From Verrucomicrobiota bacterium (GTDB taxonomy: Bacteria > Verrucomicrobiota > Verrucomicrobiia > Limisphaerales > J093): a stretch of DNA of 64,000 nt. This document shows, piece by piece, positions 9,942 through 20,698 of the stretch. A program made the position numbers and the translations under genes. The number at the start of each line of letters is the position of its first letter. Position 1 is the first letter of the stretch. The DNA lies in assembly GCA_016871715.1 (NCBI GenBank), contig VHCO01000012.1, forward strand, positions 1 to 64,000. The letters are read 5' to 3'. The notes beneath the pieces are model-generated. The model was not told the DNA's origin and did not search any database. It worked only from the letters and a program-made list of their open reading frames with translations.

Positions 9942-10362
9942 AAGCGTAAGCGTGTGCTGTTGCCCGAAAGCTACGCCCCGTGGTCCGGCGCGGCAAGCCC
10001 AGAACCTCCGGGTCTCGAGCGCCGGACTGCGGCACCGGCACTCTGCTCTGGGGGGCGAGCCCCTGGGGAACGGGTCCAGCCCAGTTGACCCTCTTTCAAT
10101 TCCATTAGTATGCAGTTCGACGGGTTTATAATAGTTGACAGGACTGCAAGAGGCCTAGCTAGCGTAAGGATGCCCAGTGGTCAGGGGAGTCACCGAGGAT
10201 GGGCGGGCGTTAGCGCCCCGTTGCCGGAGGCGGGCGAGGGCGAGGGGGGTGAGGGGTGATGAGGGGGGACAAAGGCGGACGACAAAGGCAGGCGACAAAG
10301 GAGGGGATAACAGGGAGGGCGAGGATGTGGGTCCGAGATGATCCGCCAGTGGTAGGATGCGA

Positions 10363-11292
10363 TCAGTGCTCGGCGTCGGCGCGTTCGAGGACCTCGAGAA
10401 TGAGGTTAAAGGCGTCGCGCAACTGGGAGTAGTCGCGCAAGTCAACCGTGAACCGCGCGTCGGCATTGGGTCGTGTCCGGACACTCCCGTCGGCGTAGAG
10501 GACGTTGGCCGTCCGCTGGCGGTGGTGGGTGCGGGGTTTAACGTTGAACGTGGCGAGGCTGGGGGGGCAAAGGAATAGGGTGTCGATGGCCAGTGCGCGG
10601 ATGGGTTGTCCCTGGCGGTTAAGGCCGAGGTTGTCGAGTTGGAGTTGGGGCGCGGCGTTGGTGGCGTTGGGGTTGTCAAAAAGCTGGGTGTTACCACCGT
10701 GGCGGTAGTAGTAACTGCCTTGCGCCTGCTGCTTGCCGACCTTGGCCAACTCGGTTTCGGCATCGACCGGTTGGTCGCTGCCCGGGCAGAACAGGACCTT
10801 GGCATGGTGGGCGAGTTGTTCCGACAACAACAGTCCCAGGCCCACGGGAGCGCCGCTCTGGAGCGAGAGCAGGCTGGTGGGGGCGCCGGTCGAGGGGTAG
10901 AGGCTCGCCGGGCTGGTGAAGGGCGGCGCTTTGGGGCCGAAGGGGATACTGCCGCCATGGTCTTGGGCGTAGGTGTGGATGGCGATGCTGACCTGGCGCA
11001 AGTTCGAGAGGCAAGCCACGCGGCGCCCGGCCTCCTTAGCCGAGGCGAGCGAAGGCAAGAGCAAGGCTGCCAGAATCGCGATGACCGCGATGACCACGAG
11101 CAGTTCGACGAGCGTGAAGGCCTGGCGCTGAGCTTGCCCAACTGCAGCAGGCGGCGTCAGGGGCACCCAGCCATCGCATCGGCCCAGCGCCACGCATGCT
11201 GGGCCTCGGCGGGATTCGCGGCCGACGGCAACCCGGTGGATGGGGATCGAGCCCGGCATGATCCCGGTGTGTTCAGGGCAGTTGCTGCGCAC
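10363..11292 (-). CDS. Prepilin-type N-terminal cleavage protein
   Basis: [43 protein letters not shown]; start may be internal because the 5' end overlaps the upstream gene. Confidence 0.85.
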   Translation of the reverse strand: MRSNCPEHTGIMPGSIPIHRVAVGRESRRGPACVALGRCDGWVPLTPPAAVGQAQRQAFTLVELLVVIAVIAILAALLLPSLASAKEAGRRVACLSNLRQVSIAIHTYAQDHGGSIPFGPKAPPFTSPASLYPSTGAPTSLLSLQSGAPVGLGLLLSEQLAHHAKVLFCPGSDQPVDAETELAKVGKQQAQGSYYYRHGGNTQLFDNPNATNAAPQLQLDNLGLNRQGQPIRALAIDTLFLCPPSLATFNVKPRTHHRQRTANVLYADGSVRTRPNADARFTVDLRDYSQLRDAFNLILEVLERADAEH

Positions 11293-12286
11293 GGTAGAAA
11301 CGATGCGGGGCGGCGGGCGCAGGGTCCTCGAAGGTGACTTGGCCGGTGAGGTTGGTGACCGTTCCGAGGCTCGTCCAAGCGGGCATGGGTTGGGTGACGT
11401 TCGAGGTGGTGAGGATCTCGAAGCGCAGGCCTGGCTCGCTGGCGATTAAGAAGCGCAGGCGCCCATCCGCCCAGGTCGGATCGAGGAGTTTGGGCGCCTG
11501 GGACATGGTCAACCGGACTTGGTCCAGGTCCCAGTAACCGCCGGCCAACGCGGGGTTGACGGTCGAGAGCAAGCGCACCCCCAGGTGTCGACCCGCCCAG
11601 GGATCGGTGGCTTGGACGGGAGCCGATTCGAGGGTGAAATCCACCAGGCGCGTCAGGTTGGGGAAGGTGCTCAAGCTGTGCGTGACGGTGGTGGCATCGA
11701 CGGTCTGGAGGGCGCCGGAGTCGTCGCGGTAATAGAGGCTCAATTCGAGGGTGGCGCCTTCGGCCATGTTGCCGCCGCCGCCTAAGACGGCGACCGTGAG
11801 TTGGTAGGTGCGTCCGACCTGGAAGCGAACGTCGAAGGCGTGCGACGGGGGTGCGCCGGTCCAGTCGGTGGACTCGTAGTCCTGGAACAAACCGACCTCG
11901 GGGACGGCGAAAAGAAAGATGGCCTGCTTGCCGTCCACGTTGGCGATGTGATCTGGGCTGCTGGGGGGCGTGTTGAGGAAGACACCGGTCAATTGGGCCC
12001 AGAGGAACCCACCGCTTTCATCGTACCAGAACGGTTTCGGGGTCTTCTGCCAGGAGTCGATTCGGGGATCGGCGAAGTCGGTCGTGGGCGACTCGAAGGA
12101 CGCGTTGGGGATGGGGATGGGTTGGGAGAGGAGGGCGGACGAGGTGCTGGCGAGGATCAGCAGGGCGGTGGCAGCGATCCGTCCGGCGCGCCCGGTCGGC
12201 GGGTGGGGGTGGCAGGCGAGCGGGTGCCGAGCGACCAGTGGCTGGTGGCGGCGTAGGGCATATCGAGAGTGCATCATAAAGCGCAT
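11273..12286 (-). CDS. Secreted protein with 'FYR' C-terminal module
   Basis: Signal-like segment [19 protein letters not shown]; ends [10 protein letters not shown]...[11 protein letters not shown]; start chosen at [11 protein letters not shown]. Confidence 0.65.
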   Translation of the reverse strand: MRFMMHSRYALRRHQPLVARHPLACHPHPPTGRAGRIAATALLILASTSSALLSQPIPIPNASFESPTTDFADPRIDSWQKTPKPFWYDESGGFLWAQLTGVFLNTPPSSPDHIANVDGKQAIFLFAVPEVGLFQDYESTDWTGAPPSHAFDVRFQVGRTYQLTVAVLGGGGNMAEGATLELSLYYRDDSGALQTVDATTVTHSLSTFPNLTRLVDFTLESAPVQATDPWAGRHLGVRLLSTVNPALAGGYWDLDQVRLTMSQAPKLLDPTWADGRLRFLIASEPGLRFEILTTSNVTQPMPAWTSLGTVTNLTGQVTFEDPAPAAPHRFYRAQQLP

Positions 12287-12303
12287 CAGTATCGACCATG
12301 CTT

Positions 12304-12324
12304 CCCCGGGCGTCCAGCCCGGGG
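12304..12324 (-). terminator. Perfect 8-bp stem hairpin between two minus-strand genes (terminator or regulatory hairpin)
   Basis: ccccgggc-gtcca-gcccgggg at 12304-12311/12317-12324; no clear U-tract on the minus strand. Confidence 0.35.
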
Positions 12325-12382
12325 TGCGTTTTGCCGGGGGAGCGGGGAAGTGGATAGGCGGATCGCAGGCGGCCACGAGTCG

Positions 12383-14470
12383 TTAGGGTGAGCCGTCTTC
12401 TTTCTCCCAAGGGACGACCCATTTATAGATGGTATGGTGGGGGCTTTCGTAGCTGCCATCGTCGGGGTCGGTGTCCGGTTCCTTGACGTCGTAAACCAGG
12501 ACGGGTTTCGCGCCGCGCATGTCGAAGTCGTGGGAGACGATCCGGGCCCCGTGGCGGAGTTTCTCGAGTTGGGGCATGAGGCGCACGTTGAGGTCGGGGA
12601 GGAGGTAAAGGGTGACAACGGAGGCCTCGCGGAGGTCGAGGGTGAAGATGTCGGCGTTGCGGATGGTGACGAGGTGTTCGACGCGGTTGGAGCGGACATT
12701 GGCCTGGGCCTCGCGAATGCGCTGGGGGTCGATGTCGAAGCCGACGGCTTTGACGCCGTATTTTTTGGCGGCGGTCACGACGATCCGGCCGTCGCCACAG
12801 CCGAGGTCGTAGACGACATCGCCGGTTTTGACCTCGGCCAACTCGAGCATTTTGTCCACGACGACCTGGGGTGTGGGCACGTAGATGACGTCGGGCGTTT
12901 GGGACAGGCCGATTTCGAAGGCGATCGCGTGCTCGCCCGGGAGTTTCTGGGGCCGTTGAATGACCAAGGCGTCCGATTGCTGGGTCCAGGTGAGGGGCTC
13001 GGCGCTGCCGAGCAGGCGGACGGCGGTGACGGAGCGCGAGGTGACGAGGGAATCGCGGCCCAGCGATGCGATGCGGATGTCGGCGGTGGGCCGGCCGAGG
13101 CAGAAGGCGTAGAGAGCGGTGCCTTTGGTGGTGAAGCGGATGTCGCTGGCGGAATAGGTTTGGGTGTCAGGTTCGGTACCTTGAGTGGAGGCGGCTGGAG
13201 TGCCTTCGCCGAACTCCTTCCAGGGGCGAGTGCCGTAGATGGCTTCGCCATGGATTTGCAGCCATTGGCCCACGGATTCGAGCAGGCGGACTTCGTCGGG
13301 GTCGAGGGTGCCGTCGGCGCGCAAGGGGATATTGAGGAGGAGGTTGCCGTTCTTGCTGACGACATCGATCAGCATGGCGATGACGGCGGTGGCGCTTAGG
13401 TAGCGATGGTTGTCGTTGTGGGCGCGGGCGTCGTATCCGCCGCCGATGGAGGTGGCGGTTTGCCAGGGGTAGGGAGCCAGCTCGTCGGCCTTACGGCGCT
13501 CGAGGTTCCAGACCAGGGCGGGGCGCTGGTGGGATTCGAGTTGCTGAGTGGCCAAGACGGCCTCGTTGCGGCCGTGCCAGGCGAGGTTCGAGTTGTAGAA
13601 GTGCGCGGCCAACTGCAAGCCGAGGTGTTCCCCCACCTCGCGCAGTGGCAGGACGTTGTCGTCGAAGTACAGGAGGTCGGGCCGGTACGAGTCCACGAGG
13701 TCTTTGACTCGGAGGAAGAACTTGTCGGCATAAGCGGCGCTGGGCGGGGCGCCGACGGGATGGGCTTGGGCATAGAGATCTTGCGGATCGTAACCGTTCC
13801 ACCACTGACCGCTGCCATCGGCCTTCGTGAGTCGGCCGTCATAGGGCACTCCGGCCAGCGGCCCGGTGGTGTCGGCGCCCTGGGCGGGTTCGTACCAGGT
13901 CCAGGCGCGTGCGGCGTGGACGGTGACGCCGAAGCGTAGGCCGGCGGCGCGTGCGGCGTTGGCCCAGAGCCCGATAAGGTCTTTGTTGGGGCCGAGGTTG
14001 ACGGCGTTCCAGGGCTGGTATTTGGAATTGAAGTTGTCGAAGTTGCAGTGGTGGTTGGCCAAGGCGACGAAGTATTTCGCGCCGGCGCGCTGGTAGAGGG
14101 CGAGGAGGTTGGCGGGATCGAAGTTCTCCGCCTTCCAGAGGCGGCAGACGTCCTTGAACCCGACCTTCGAGGGATGGCCGTAGCGTGCGAGGTGGGCTTG
14201 GTATAGGGGATGGCCCTGGAGGTAAAGTTTGCGGGCGTACCCATCGCCCTGCTCGGGCTCGGACTGAGGTCCCCAGTGTGCCCAAATGCCGAACTTGGCG
14301 TCGCGGAACCAGTCCGGGCACCGGTACTGCTCACGCAGGGATTCCCAGGAGGGTTGGTAGGGACCGGGGGCGATGGTGCGCGCGGGATTCTCGGCGGCGG
14401 TCAGGGCGGCTAGGAGCACGCCGGCGGCGCCGGCGGCCAGCCCATGCGGTATCGGCAGAGGTCTGTTCAT
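12383..14470 (-). CDS. Alpha-L-fucosidase (GH29-like) fused to a C-terminal class I SAM-dependent methyltransferase
   Basis: N-terminal CPDWFRDAKFGIWAHWGPQSEPEQGDGYARKLY, GLWANAARAAGLRFGVTVH; C-terminal VIYVPTPQVVVDKMLELAEVKTGDVVYDLGCGDGRIVV...VTLYLLPDLN in one frame. Confidence 0.88.
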   Translation of the reverse strand: MNRPLPIPHGLAAGAAGVLLAALTAAENPARTIAPGPYQPSWESLREQYRCPDWFRDAKFGIWAHWGPQSEPEQGDGYARKLYLQGHPLYQAHLARYGHPSKVGFKDVCRLWKAENFDPANLLALYQRAGAKYFVALANHHCNFDNFNSKYQPWNAVNLGPNKDLIGLWANAARAAGLRFGVTVHAARAWTWYEPAQGADTTGPLAGVPYDGRLTKADGSGQWWNGYDPQDLYAQAHPVGAPPSAAYADKFFLRVKDLVDSYRPDLLYFDDNVLPLREVGEHLGLQLAAHFYNSNLAWHGRNEAVLATQQLESHQRPALVWNLERRKADELAPYPWQTATSIGGGYDARAHNDNHRYLSATAVIAMLIDVVSKNGNLLLNIPLRADGTLDPDEVRLLESVGQWLQIHGEAIYGTRPWKEFGEGTPAASTQGTEPDTQTYSASDIRFTTKGTALYAFCLGRPTADIRIASLGRDSLVTSRSVTAVRLLGSAEPLTWTQQSDALVIQRPQKLPGEHAIAFEIGLSQTPDVIYVPTPQVVVDKMLELAEVKTGDVVYDLGCGDGRIVVTAAKKYGVKAVGFDIDPQRIREAQANVRSNRVEHLVTIRNADIFTLDLREASVVTLYLLPDLNVRLMPQLEKLRHGARIVSHDFDMRGAKPVLVYDVKEPDTDPDDGSYESPHHTIYKWVVPWEKEDGSP

Positions 14471-14591
14471 AGTAGCGGATTGAGTCGAAAAGGATGGTGC
14501 GCGCGGCCGTTGGTGGCTGAGCGGATGTTCGGTTGGCTCATCCGCTCGTTAAGACCGCTGGGCTGGGCAACGGGTTACTGGGCGCTCGAGG

Positions 14592-17225
14592 CTACTCGAC
14601 GGAGCCAGCCGATTCGGTCCACACCAGCGCGGGGGGTGACGGCACATGCCAGAGCGATTCCCAGTAGCGCTGTTCGGTGGCGTAGATGTCGATGGGATCG
14701 TTCGGGGGGAGGTCGGCTGGCAAGACGCCGTAGCGCTGCATTTCGCGCACCCAATCGGGGCGGGGGCGAAACCCGGGCATATCGAATCGTTTGATTTGGT
14801 CAAGCCGTTGGTGGCCGGCGGCGCAGAGGGCTAGGAGGGTGCGATAGTCGGGGTCGGCGGTATCGGCGAAGACGGCGACCGGCGCTTTGGTTTGGGGATC
14901 GCGGCAGAGGCCCCAGCCGCCGGCGGCCTCAGCCAGGGGCGCCAAGAGGAGAATGGACCGCTCGGGTTGGGTCAGGTTAAACACGATGTGGCGGCTGGTG
15001 TTGAGCCGGGGATCGCCCAGTTCCGGTTGCCAGAAGGAGACCCCGCGTTCATCCGCGAGGCTACGGGGTAACAGGCGCCCGGGTTGGTCGTGGCACCCGC
15101 CGCATCGTTGGGCGATCACTGGGGCAGCCGCGCGGGTGGTCGGCCAGTCCCAATCGGCGTGGATCTGCTTGTTCTCGGCATAGCCGCCGATCATGCCGGT
15201 GCCAAGGGCGGCGTAGGTTCCGGGGTAAGCGGCGCCCGACTCGATCCAGAGGCGGAGGGTTTTCTTCTGACGGTCCGTGGCGCGCACGTCGTAATGCGAG
15301 CCATCGAGCAGGGTGAGCAGTCGGCTCGAGGAGGAGCCGAGGGTCCGCGGGGCATAGTTGCTCTGGGGGCGGTTGCGGCCGTCGGAGAAGAGCCGGGCGA
15401 TGGTCAGCATGTAGTAGCTGTGACTGAACATGGGACCGCGGTCGCCGCTCAGGATCAAACGCCCGGCGCGTGGGCCGCCGGCGGTGGTTTTCTGATAGCC
15501 ATGACAACTCACGCAGAGGTCATCGAGGATGGGTTGGACATCGCGCGGAAAGTCGATCACCTCGGGCACCTCCTCGATGGGCTCGATGCGGCTGGCGGCG
15601 CGGCGCGCCGCCACGGCGGTGAGGGTGGCGGCGGCCGTATGGTGGGGTGTGCGGGTCCGTTGCTCGTGGCAACCGACACAACTGCTGATCTCGCCCGGTT
15701 GCACGGTGAGCCAGCTTTGCATGCGTTTGACCGCAAGGTCGTGCTCGTCCAAGGCCACAAAGAAGAGACTGCGTAAGGCGGGCAACTCGATGTAAGCGGA
15801 GCCGTCCGGTTCGACGGGGACGGTGCCAAGAATCCGTTCGAGGGTGAAGGTGCCCCCATAGCTGATCGGGTCCATGCCGCCGGTGTAATGGATCGGCATG
15901 GGCAGGCTTTCGAGGACCAGGAGTTTCTTGATGTCGCCGGGCTTCACGCCCTCCATGTTGCGGCCTTCGTAGACGTTGGCTAAAACCAAGTGACCGGTCG
16001 CTTGGGCAGGGTTAACGCGGTCCGGAACCACGGGCTCCCGGGGGCGAGGGGTGAGGGGGCGCGGTTCGTGCAGGTGCATGCCCGCCCGCACATCGGTTTC
16101 GGGGAGTCGGAAGATGGCTTGCTGTTGGCCGGCGTCGTCCAGCAGGACCAGTTGCGGTCCGAGGGCGGCCATGAAGGAGGTTTCGGCAAAGGCCCACGGA
16201 TCGTAGAACTGATTGCCTTTGCTGATGCGGCGGGCGGAGGCGAGGTGATCGGGGCCGGCGCCGAGGTCGAGGATGGTCAGGGTGCCGGCGTGTTCGCGCT
16301 GGCCATGGCCCGGGGAGAAGTTGGCCACGATCTTCTCCGAGCCGGGGATGGGCTTGGCATCGATCATGACGATGCCGGGGTGTTGGTTGCCAAAGGCGAT
16401 CATCTGCCCCGTGCCGTCGGGGTTCGAGACCCAGAGGTGATGGTAATCGACCTGACTGCGGTCCACGTACTCCCAACGGGTGTAGAGCAGGCGGCCGTCT
16501 CGTAGGGGCCACGGGGTGTTGTCATGCTCGGTGTTACTCGAGATGGGCCGGACGTTGCGCCCGTCGGCGTCGCACCGGTACATGATGGCGACCTGCGTCA
16601 GCCAGCAGTTGACCCACCGCTTACAGCGGGTCGACACAAACACAATGTCTCCGTTGGGCAGATACGTCGGCTCGATGTCGTCATAGTCGCCGTCCGTCAA
16701 CTGACGCAGGTCGGTGCCGTCAGCGTCGATCTCGTACAGCAGGTAGTTCTCGGTGCCGCCGCGCCGGTAAGAGAACAGGATCTTGCCGCCGTCGTAATGG
16801 ACTTGCGGATCGCGAATCCCCCCCTGCGGGTCCTCGAGCAAGGTTGTCAAGGCGCCCGTGACGAGGTTCCACCGATAGAGCTTGCTGCCCTCGCGCCACG
16901 CCTTGCGCCCTGGGTCGTCAGCGTAGTAACCCAGGTTGGCATACCAGTGACCGTCAGTCTCGTTCATCTTGCGCGCCGCAAAGACGATGTCCTGGACCCC
17001 GGCCATCGGGCCGGCGCGGAACCGGTCCAACAAGGAGCCGGCTGCGGCGTTGGGCTGACCGCCGGAACTCGCCGCCCAGGCCTCGCCGGCGAGCAAGAGC
17101 CCGCCTAGGCAGAGCAGCGCGGTCCAGGGGGCGCGCATTCGAAGAGGGCGCAACCCACAGGTGCCGGCTGGCCGGCGGCTGAACAAGGAGTAGGGACGGT
17201 GGCGGGGGAGAAGACGAATCGTCAT
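14592..17225 (-). CDS. HzsA-related / PD40 beta-propeller protein with CXXCH heme-binding motifs
   Basis: Propeller-like repeats (IEPTYLPNGDIVFVSTRCKRW); three CXXCH motifs: CVGCH, CVSCH, CGGCH. Confidence 0.75.
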   Translation of the reverse strand: MTIRLLPRHRPYSLFSRRPAGTCGLRPLRMRAPWTALLCLGGLLLAGEAWAASSGGQPNAAAGSLLDRFRAGPMAGVQDIVFAARKMNETDGHWYANLGYYADDPGRKAWREGSKLYRWNLVTGALTTLLEDPQGGIRDPQVHYDGGKILFSYRRGGTENYLLYEIDADGTDLRQLTDGDYDDIEPTYLPNGDIVFVSTRCKRWVNCWLTQVAIMYRCDADGRNVRPISSNTEHDNTPWPLRDGRLLYTRWEYVDRSQVDYHHLWVSNPDGTGQMIAFGNQHPGIVMIDAKPIPGSEKIVANFSPGHGQREHAGTLTILDLGAGPDHLASARRISKGNQFYDPWAFAETSFMAALGPQLVLLDDAGQQQAIFRLPETDVRAGMHLHEPRPLTPRPREPVVPDRVNPAQATGHLVLANVYEGRNMEGVKPGDIKKLLVLESLPMPIHYTGGMDPISYGGTFTLERILGTVPVEPDGSAYIELPALRSLFFVALDEHDLAVKRMQSWLTVQPGEISSCVGCHEQRTRTPHHTAAATLTAVAARRAASRIEPIEEVPEVIDFPRDVQPILDDLCVSCHGYQKTTAGGPRAGRLILSGDRGPMFSHSYYMLTIARLFSDGRNRPQSNYAPRTLGSSSSRLLTLLDGSHYDVRATDRQKKTLRLWIESGAAYPGTYAALGTGMIGGYAENKQIHADWDWPTTRAAAPVIAQRCGGCHDQPGRLLPRSLADERGVSFWQPELGDPRLNTSRHIVFNLTQPERSILLLAPLAEAAGGWGLCRDPQTKAPVAVFADTADPDYRTLLALCAAGHQRLDQIKRFDMPGFRPRPDWVREMQRYGVLPADLPPNDPIDIYATEQRYWESLWHVPSPPALVWTESAGSVE

Positions 17226-17530
17226 AAACAGGAGATCGGCTCGACGGCCGCGTCGAATGGTGCCCGGCTCGGGCCGGTGTCATGTGCTGACCAGAGGCGC
17301 ATGGAGACCGGGCAGAGCGTGCCATACCGGCTGCGGTTGTCGATGGTGAATTCCGTCCGGGGGGGCAGAAACATGGGGAGGGGGGCACACCGGGGTAGGA
17401 ACGTCGCGGGTGGGGTGAACAAGAGCTGGAGGGTAGTTGATTAACCCGGTCCCGGTCGGCTCAGATCCGACTGGTCAGCCCGAAGGTCGCTCGACGCAAA
17501 GCGCCGACCAACCTCCTGTCATCTGCTCCC

Positions 17531-17768
17531 ATGCCGATCATCGTCCATGGCCCCATTCGACGCCTCTCGCAGTCGGAGTTCCGCGATCTGTCTTACACGG
17601 TCATGCGCCATGTGTTCGACATGCACCGCGACCTCGGTCGACTCTTCGATGAGAAGATCTACAAGCGTGAGCTAGCGCGACGGGCTCCTGCAATCCGGCT
17701 TGAGGTGCCCGTGACGGTGTCCCTCGGTTCGTTCACCAAGAAGTACTTCCTCGACGTGCTGGTCGGGT
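17531..17768 (+). pseudogene. Truncated GxxExxY family protein
   Basis: YTVMRHVFDMHRDLGRLFDEKIYKREL...EVPVTVSLGSFTKKYFLDVLVG, then runs into the convergent gene; C-terminal half absent. Confidence 0.6.
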
Positions 17769-17773
17769 TAGGT

Positions 17774-20698
17774 TTAAGGCACGCGAACCACTCGATAGAA
17801 GCGGTGGGGCAACAGGTAACCCGTTGGGTCCACTGAATCGAGCGGTGCGTCGAGGCTGGGCGCCACGAGCAGCCGTTCCCAATCGACGAGGTTCGTCGAG
17901 GCTTCGAGGCCCAAATCGCTTTCGGGCCAGCCTGGGAATTCGAGACGGGGCAGGCCGGCGGCGGAGCGTGCGAGGCGGAGTCGTGGGGGCGGCATCATTA
18001 ACCGGACTTGGCCGGTCTCGTCGACCTGAAGGCGCAGTTCTTGGGACTGGGCCTGTTGCCCTTTGCCGTCGGTGACGCGTGCGCTGAGGCTGTGCAAGCC
18101 GGCTTGGGAGCTGATCCAGTGGAGGGCGTACGGTGGCTCGAAGGCGCGGCCGACGGGCAAGCCGTTCTGGTAGAACTCGACCTTGCTGACGCCAACCCCG
18201 AGGTCGGCCGATACATCAGCGGTCAGGAGGATGGGGCTTTGGCTGGTGAGGAGCCTACCCGCCAGCGGAGTGGATAGGGTGAGGGTGGGTGAGGCGAGGG
18301 TTGCGGGTGGGCGGACGGCGATCGAGCTGAACTCACTCGCCGCGTTGGACCAGGTGTAGAGGCCGACGGTGCCACGGCTCAGGGCGGTATCGGTGACGAT
18401 CCCGCCGAAGAGGGGCCGGCCATTGAGACTCACGCGGTGGGACGTGCCTACGCATTCGATTTGGAGGTTGAGCTCGTAGCCGATTTCGTAACTGCCGGTC
18501 TCGGCCGCCAGCGTGGTTTCTTGGCCGTGCTGGAGTCGCAGCAGTTTACGGAAGTTGTGTTGTCGGTCGAATTCGACCTTGTAGTAGTTGTCCGGGTCAG
18601 TGTACCGGAACAGCACGCCGATGCCGTCATCGTCGAAGGAGCGGATGCGGGCGGTGAAGGCGTAGCTGCTCAAGTGTTGGGCGGCGGGCGAGCTCCAATA
18701 GACGAAGCTGCCTTTGCGGCCGGTTGGGGCGCTTGCGTCTGGGCCATGGATGTTGCTCAACTGCCACAAGGCGCCATCGGTCACGAACCAGCTCGAGGGG
18801 CCCTCCTGCGTGCCCTCATCGACGACTCGCCACTGGCCCAAGCGGGGGGTCGAGAAATCGGTCGTCAGATAGGCTGGGGAAGGCTGGATGCGGGTGGCGA
18901 GCTGCGGCGGCTCGAGGTTGGGGCTTGCGGATTGACCCACCACACCCTGGATGGCAAGGGTGGAGGATGCTTGCGGGTTCAAGGGAGAAGCCAGGGCGAG
19001 CACGACCGTCTGTTGGTCGGATAGGAGCCGCGCGGACCGGAGCGGATGGCCATCGTCGAGGGCATAGTGGCTTAGCTCGGTGGCTGAGGCGCGATCCAGA
19101 AGGCGATCGAACCGGACCGTGATCTCGGCGGCGAAGCTGAAGGCGCTGGCCTCGACGAGGGAGACGGGCTCGGGGTCGAGGTCGTCGCTGACTAGCGTGA
19201 GGGTGACCTCTTGGTGTTGGGGATCGAGGGTATAGGGCGGGGGCGCCTTTGGGAACAGGCCCAGGTCGGTGTAGGCAAAGTGGTTTTGGGGATCGGTTAG
19301 ATGGGCGTCTACGGCGGGTGAGTACGACCAGGCGACCAGTCTGTCGTCGGCGGGGAAGAACTGGATGAGGCGGAGGAAGCCGCTGCCGCCGCCAGGGTAC
19401 CACTGATAATTGCAGAGCATCTGAAAGACTTTGTTGCCATGGTCGCCGACGCCGACGAGTCGTCCCTGGCCGTCGCCGCCCACATGACCGTTGAAGACCA
19501 AGGCGAGGTTGGGATGGCGACGGAGGAACTTGTCCCACACTTCGGCGCCATCGTTCTCCGCCCCGTAGCGTTTAGGTGCGACCGGCGTATTGGGGGCGGT
19601 GCCCAGCAAGGTGTCGTCGTCGGACACGTGGGCATGGGTCAAGACGATCGCCTTGCGGTCTGGGAATCGAGCCACCAGACGGTTAGCCCAGTCGAGCACG
19701 GCATCGCGGGGGCCAAACTCGAGCGTCAACAGCAGCCAATCGACACCTCCAGCGCTGAAGAGGTGATAGCAGTTGTCCATAAGGTTAGGAGCGAAGACGT
19801 CCCCGAATGTCGGTAGCGCGGCGAACTTGGCGAGGGGGAAAAAGGTGTTGAAGTTCCCCGTGTGCCCCCGCCAGGTGAACCCGTCGTGGTTGCCCACGGC
19901 AATGGCGTAGGGGACCTCGCCGTCGAGCAGGTTCATGCTGGCTTGTGCCAGCCGCCATTCGGCAACGGCGCCGGTCTCGGTGACATCCCCTTCGTGCAGC
20001 ACGTAGACGATGTTGAACTCGTCCTTGTGCTCGACAATCCAGCGAGTCTGGCTTGTGAACATCTCGGGACGCCCTCCCCGCTTGCTGGAGACGTAGTATT
20101 GAGTGTCGGGCAGGATGGCTAGACTGAACGGGGCAGGCGCGAGGACGAGCTCAAGCTTGACGGTTTCCAAGCCTTCGACTTCGGCGTCGTCGAGCGGCCG
20201 GATTTCGATCGTGGCCGATGGGGCGCCGGCTGGCAGCGTGACTTGACCCGAGAGCCGCTCGTAATCCTTCCCATGCCGGGCCGTGCCTCCCATCGCGTAG
20301 TTCACGGTCAGGGCCGCTGTGCTGGAACCGGTGCGGGTGATCAGCGCCCGAGCGGGTCGTGCGCCCGCCTCGGCTGCGCTCGTCTCGAGGGCGACCAGAC
20401 TGACGGTTGGAATCTCTGCGCCAGGCGGTTCTGGGTCGGTTGGCGGCGCCGGTTCTGGGGGTGGGATTTCTTCGTGTGCGGGGGCGACCTCGGGCTCGGT
20501 TGGCGGCGGTTCGGTGGCGGGGGTCGGGACTGGGTCGGTTGGCGGCAGTTCGCTGCCGGGTGGAACCGCGGCTGGTTTGGGGGCTGGGTCGTCGGGGCGA
20601 TTGGGCATTTGCGCCGTCGCGAGGGCCAAGGTGAAGGTGGTGAGGAGGGTTACGAACCGCCCCACCAACTCGGGGCGGCCGGTGCGTCGGTTGATCAT
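17774..20698 (-). CDS. Secreted multidomain metallophosphoesterase (Calx-beta, phosphoesterase, Ig-like, 'FYR' tail)
   Basis: Calx-beta-like MGGTARHGKDYERLSGQVTLPAGAPSATIEI; phosphoesterase LAILPDTQYY...VLHEGDVTE...AIAVGNHD; Pro-rich N-terminal linker; ends PHRFYRVVRVP. Confidence 0.82.
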   Translation of the reverse strand: MINRRTGRPELVGRFVTLLTTFTLALATAQMPNRPDDPAPKPAAVPPGSELPPTDPVPTPATEPPPTEPEVAPAHEEIPPPEPAPPTDPEPPGAEIPTVSLVALETSAAEAGARPARALITRTGSSTAALTVNYAMGGTARHGKDYERLSGQVTLPAGAPSATIEIRPLDDAEVEGLETVKLELVLAPAPFSLAILPDTQYYVSSKRGGRPEMFTSQTRWIVEHKDEFNIVYVLHEGDVTETGAVAEWRLAQASMNLLDGEVPYAIAVGNHDGFTWRGHTGNFNTFFPLAKFAALPTFGDVFAPNLMDNCYHLFSAGGVDWLLLTLEFGPRDAVLDWANRLVARFPDRKAIVLTHAHVSDDDTLLGTAPNTPVAPKRYGAENDGAEVWDKFLRRHPNLALVFNGHVGGDGQGRLVGVGDHGNKVFQMLCNYQWYPGGGSGFLRLIQFFPADDRLVAWSYSPAVDAHLTDPQNHFAYTDLGLFPKAPPPYTLDPQHQEVTLTLVSDDLDPEPVSLVEASAFSFAAEITVRFDRLLDRASATELSHYALDDGHPLRSARLLSDQQTVVLALASPLNPQASSTLAIQGVVGQSASPNLEPPQLATRIQPSPAYLTTDFSTPRLGQWRVVDEGTQEGPSSWFVTDGALWQLSNIHGPDASAPTGRKGSFVYWSSPAAQHLSSYAFTARIRSFDDDGIGVLFRYTDPDNYYKVEFDRQHNFRKLLRLQHGQETTLAAETGSYEIGYELNLQIECVGTSHRVSLNGRPLFGGIVTDTALSRGTVGLYTWSNAASEFSSIAVRPPATLASPTLTLSTPLAGRLLTSQSPILLTADVSADLGVGVSKVEFYQNGLPVGRAFEPPYALHWISSQAGLHSLSARVTDGKGQQAQSQELRLQVDETGQVRLMMPPPRLRLARSAAGLPRLEFPGWPESDLGLEASTNLVDWERLLVAPSLDAPLDSVDPTGYLLPHRFYRVVRVP

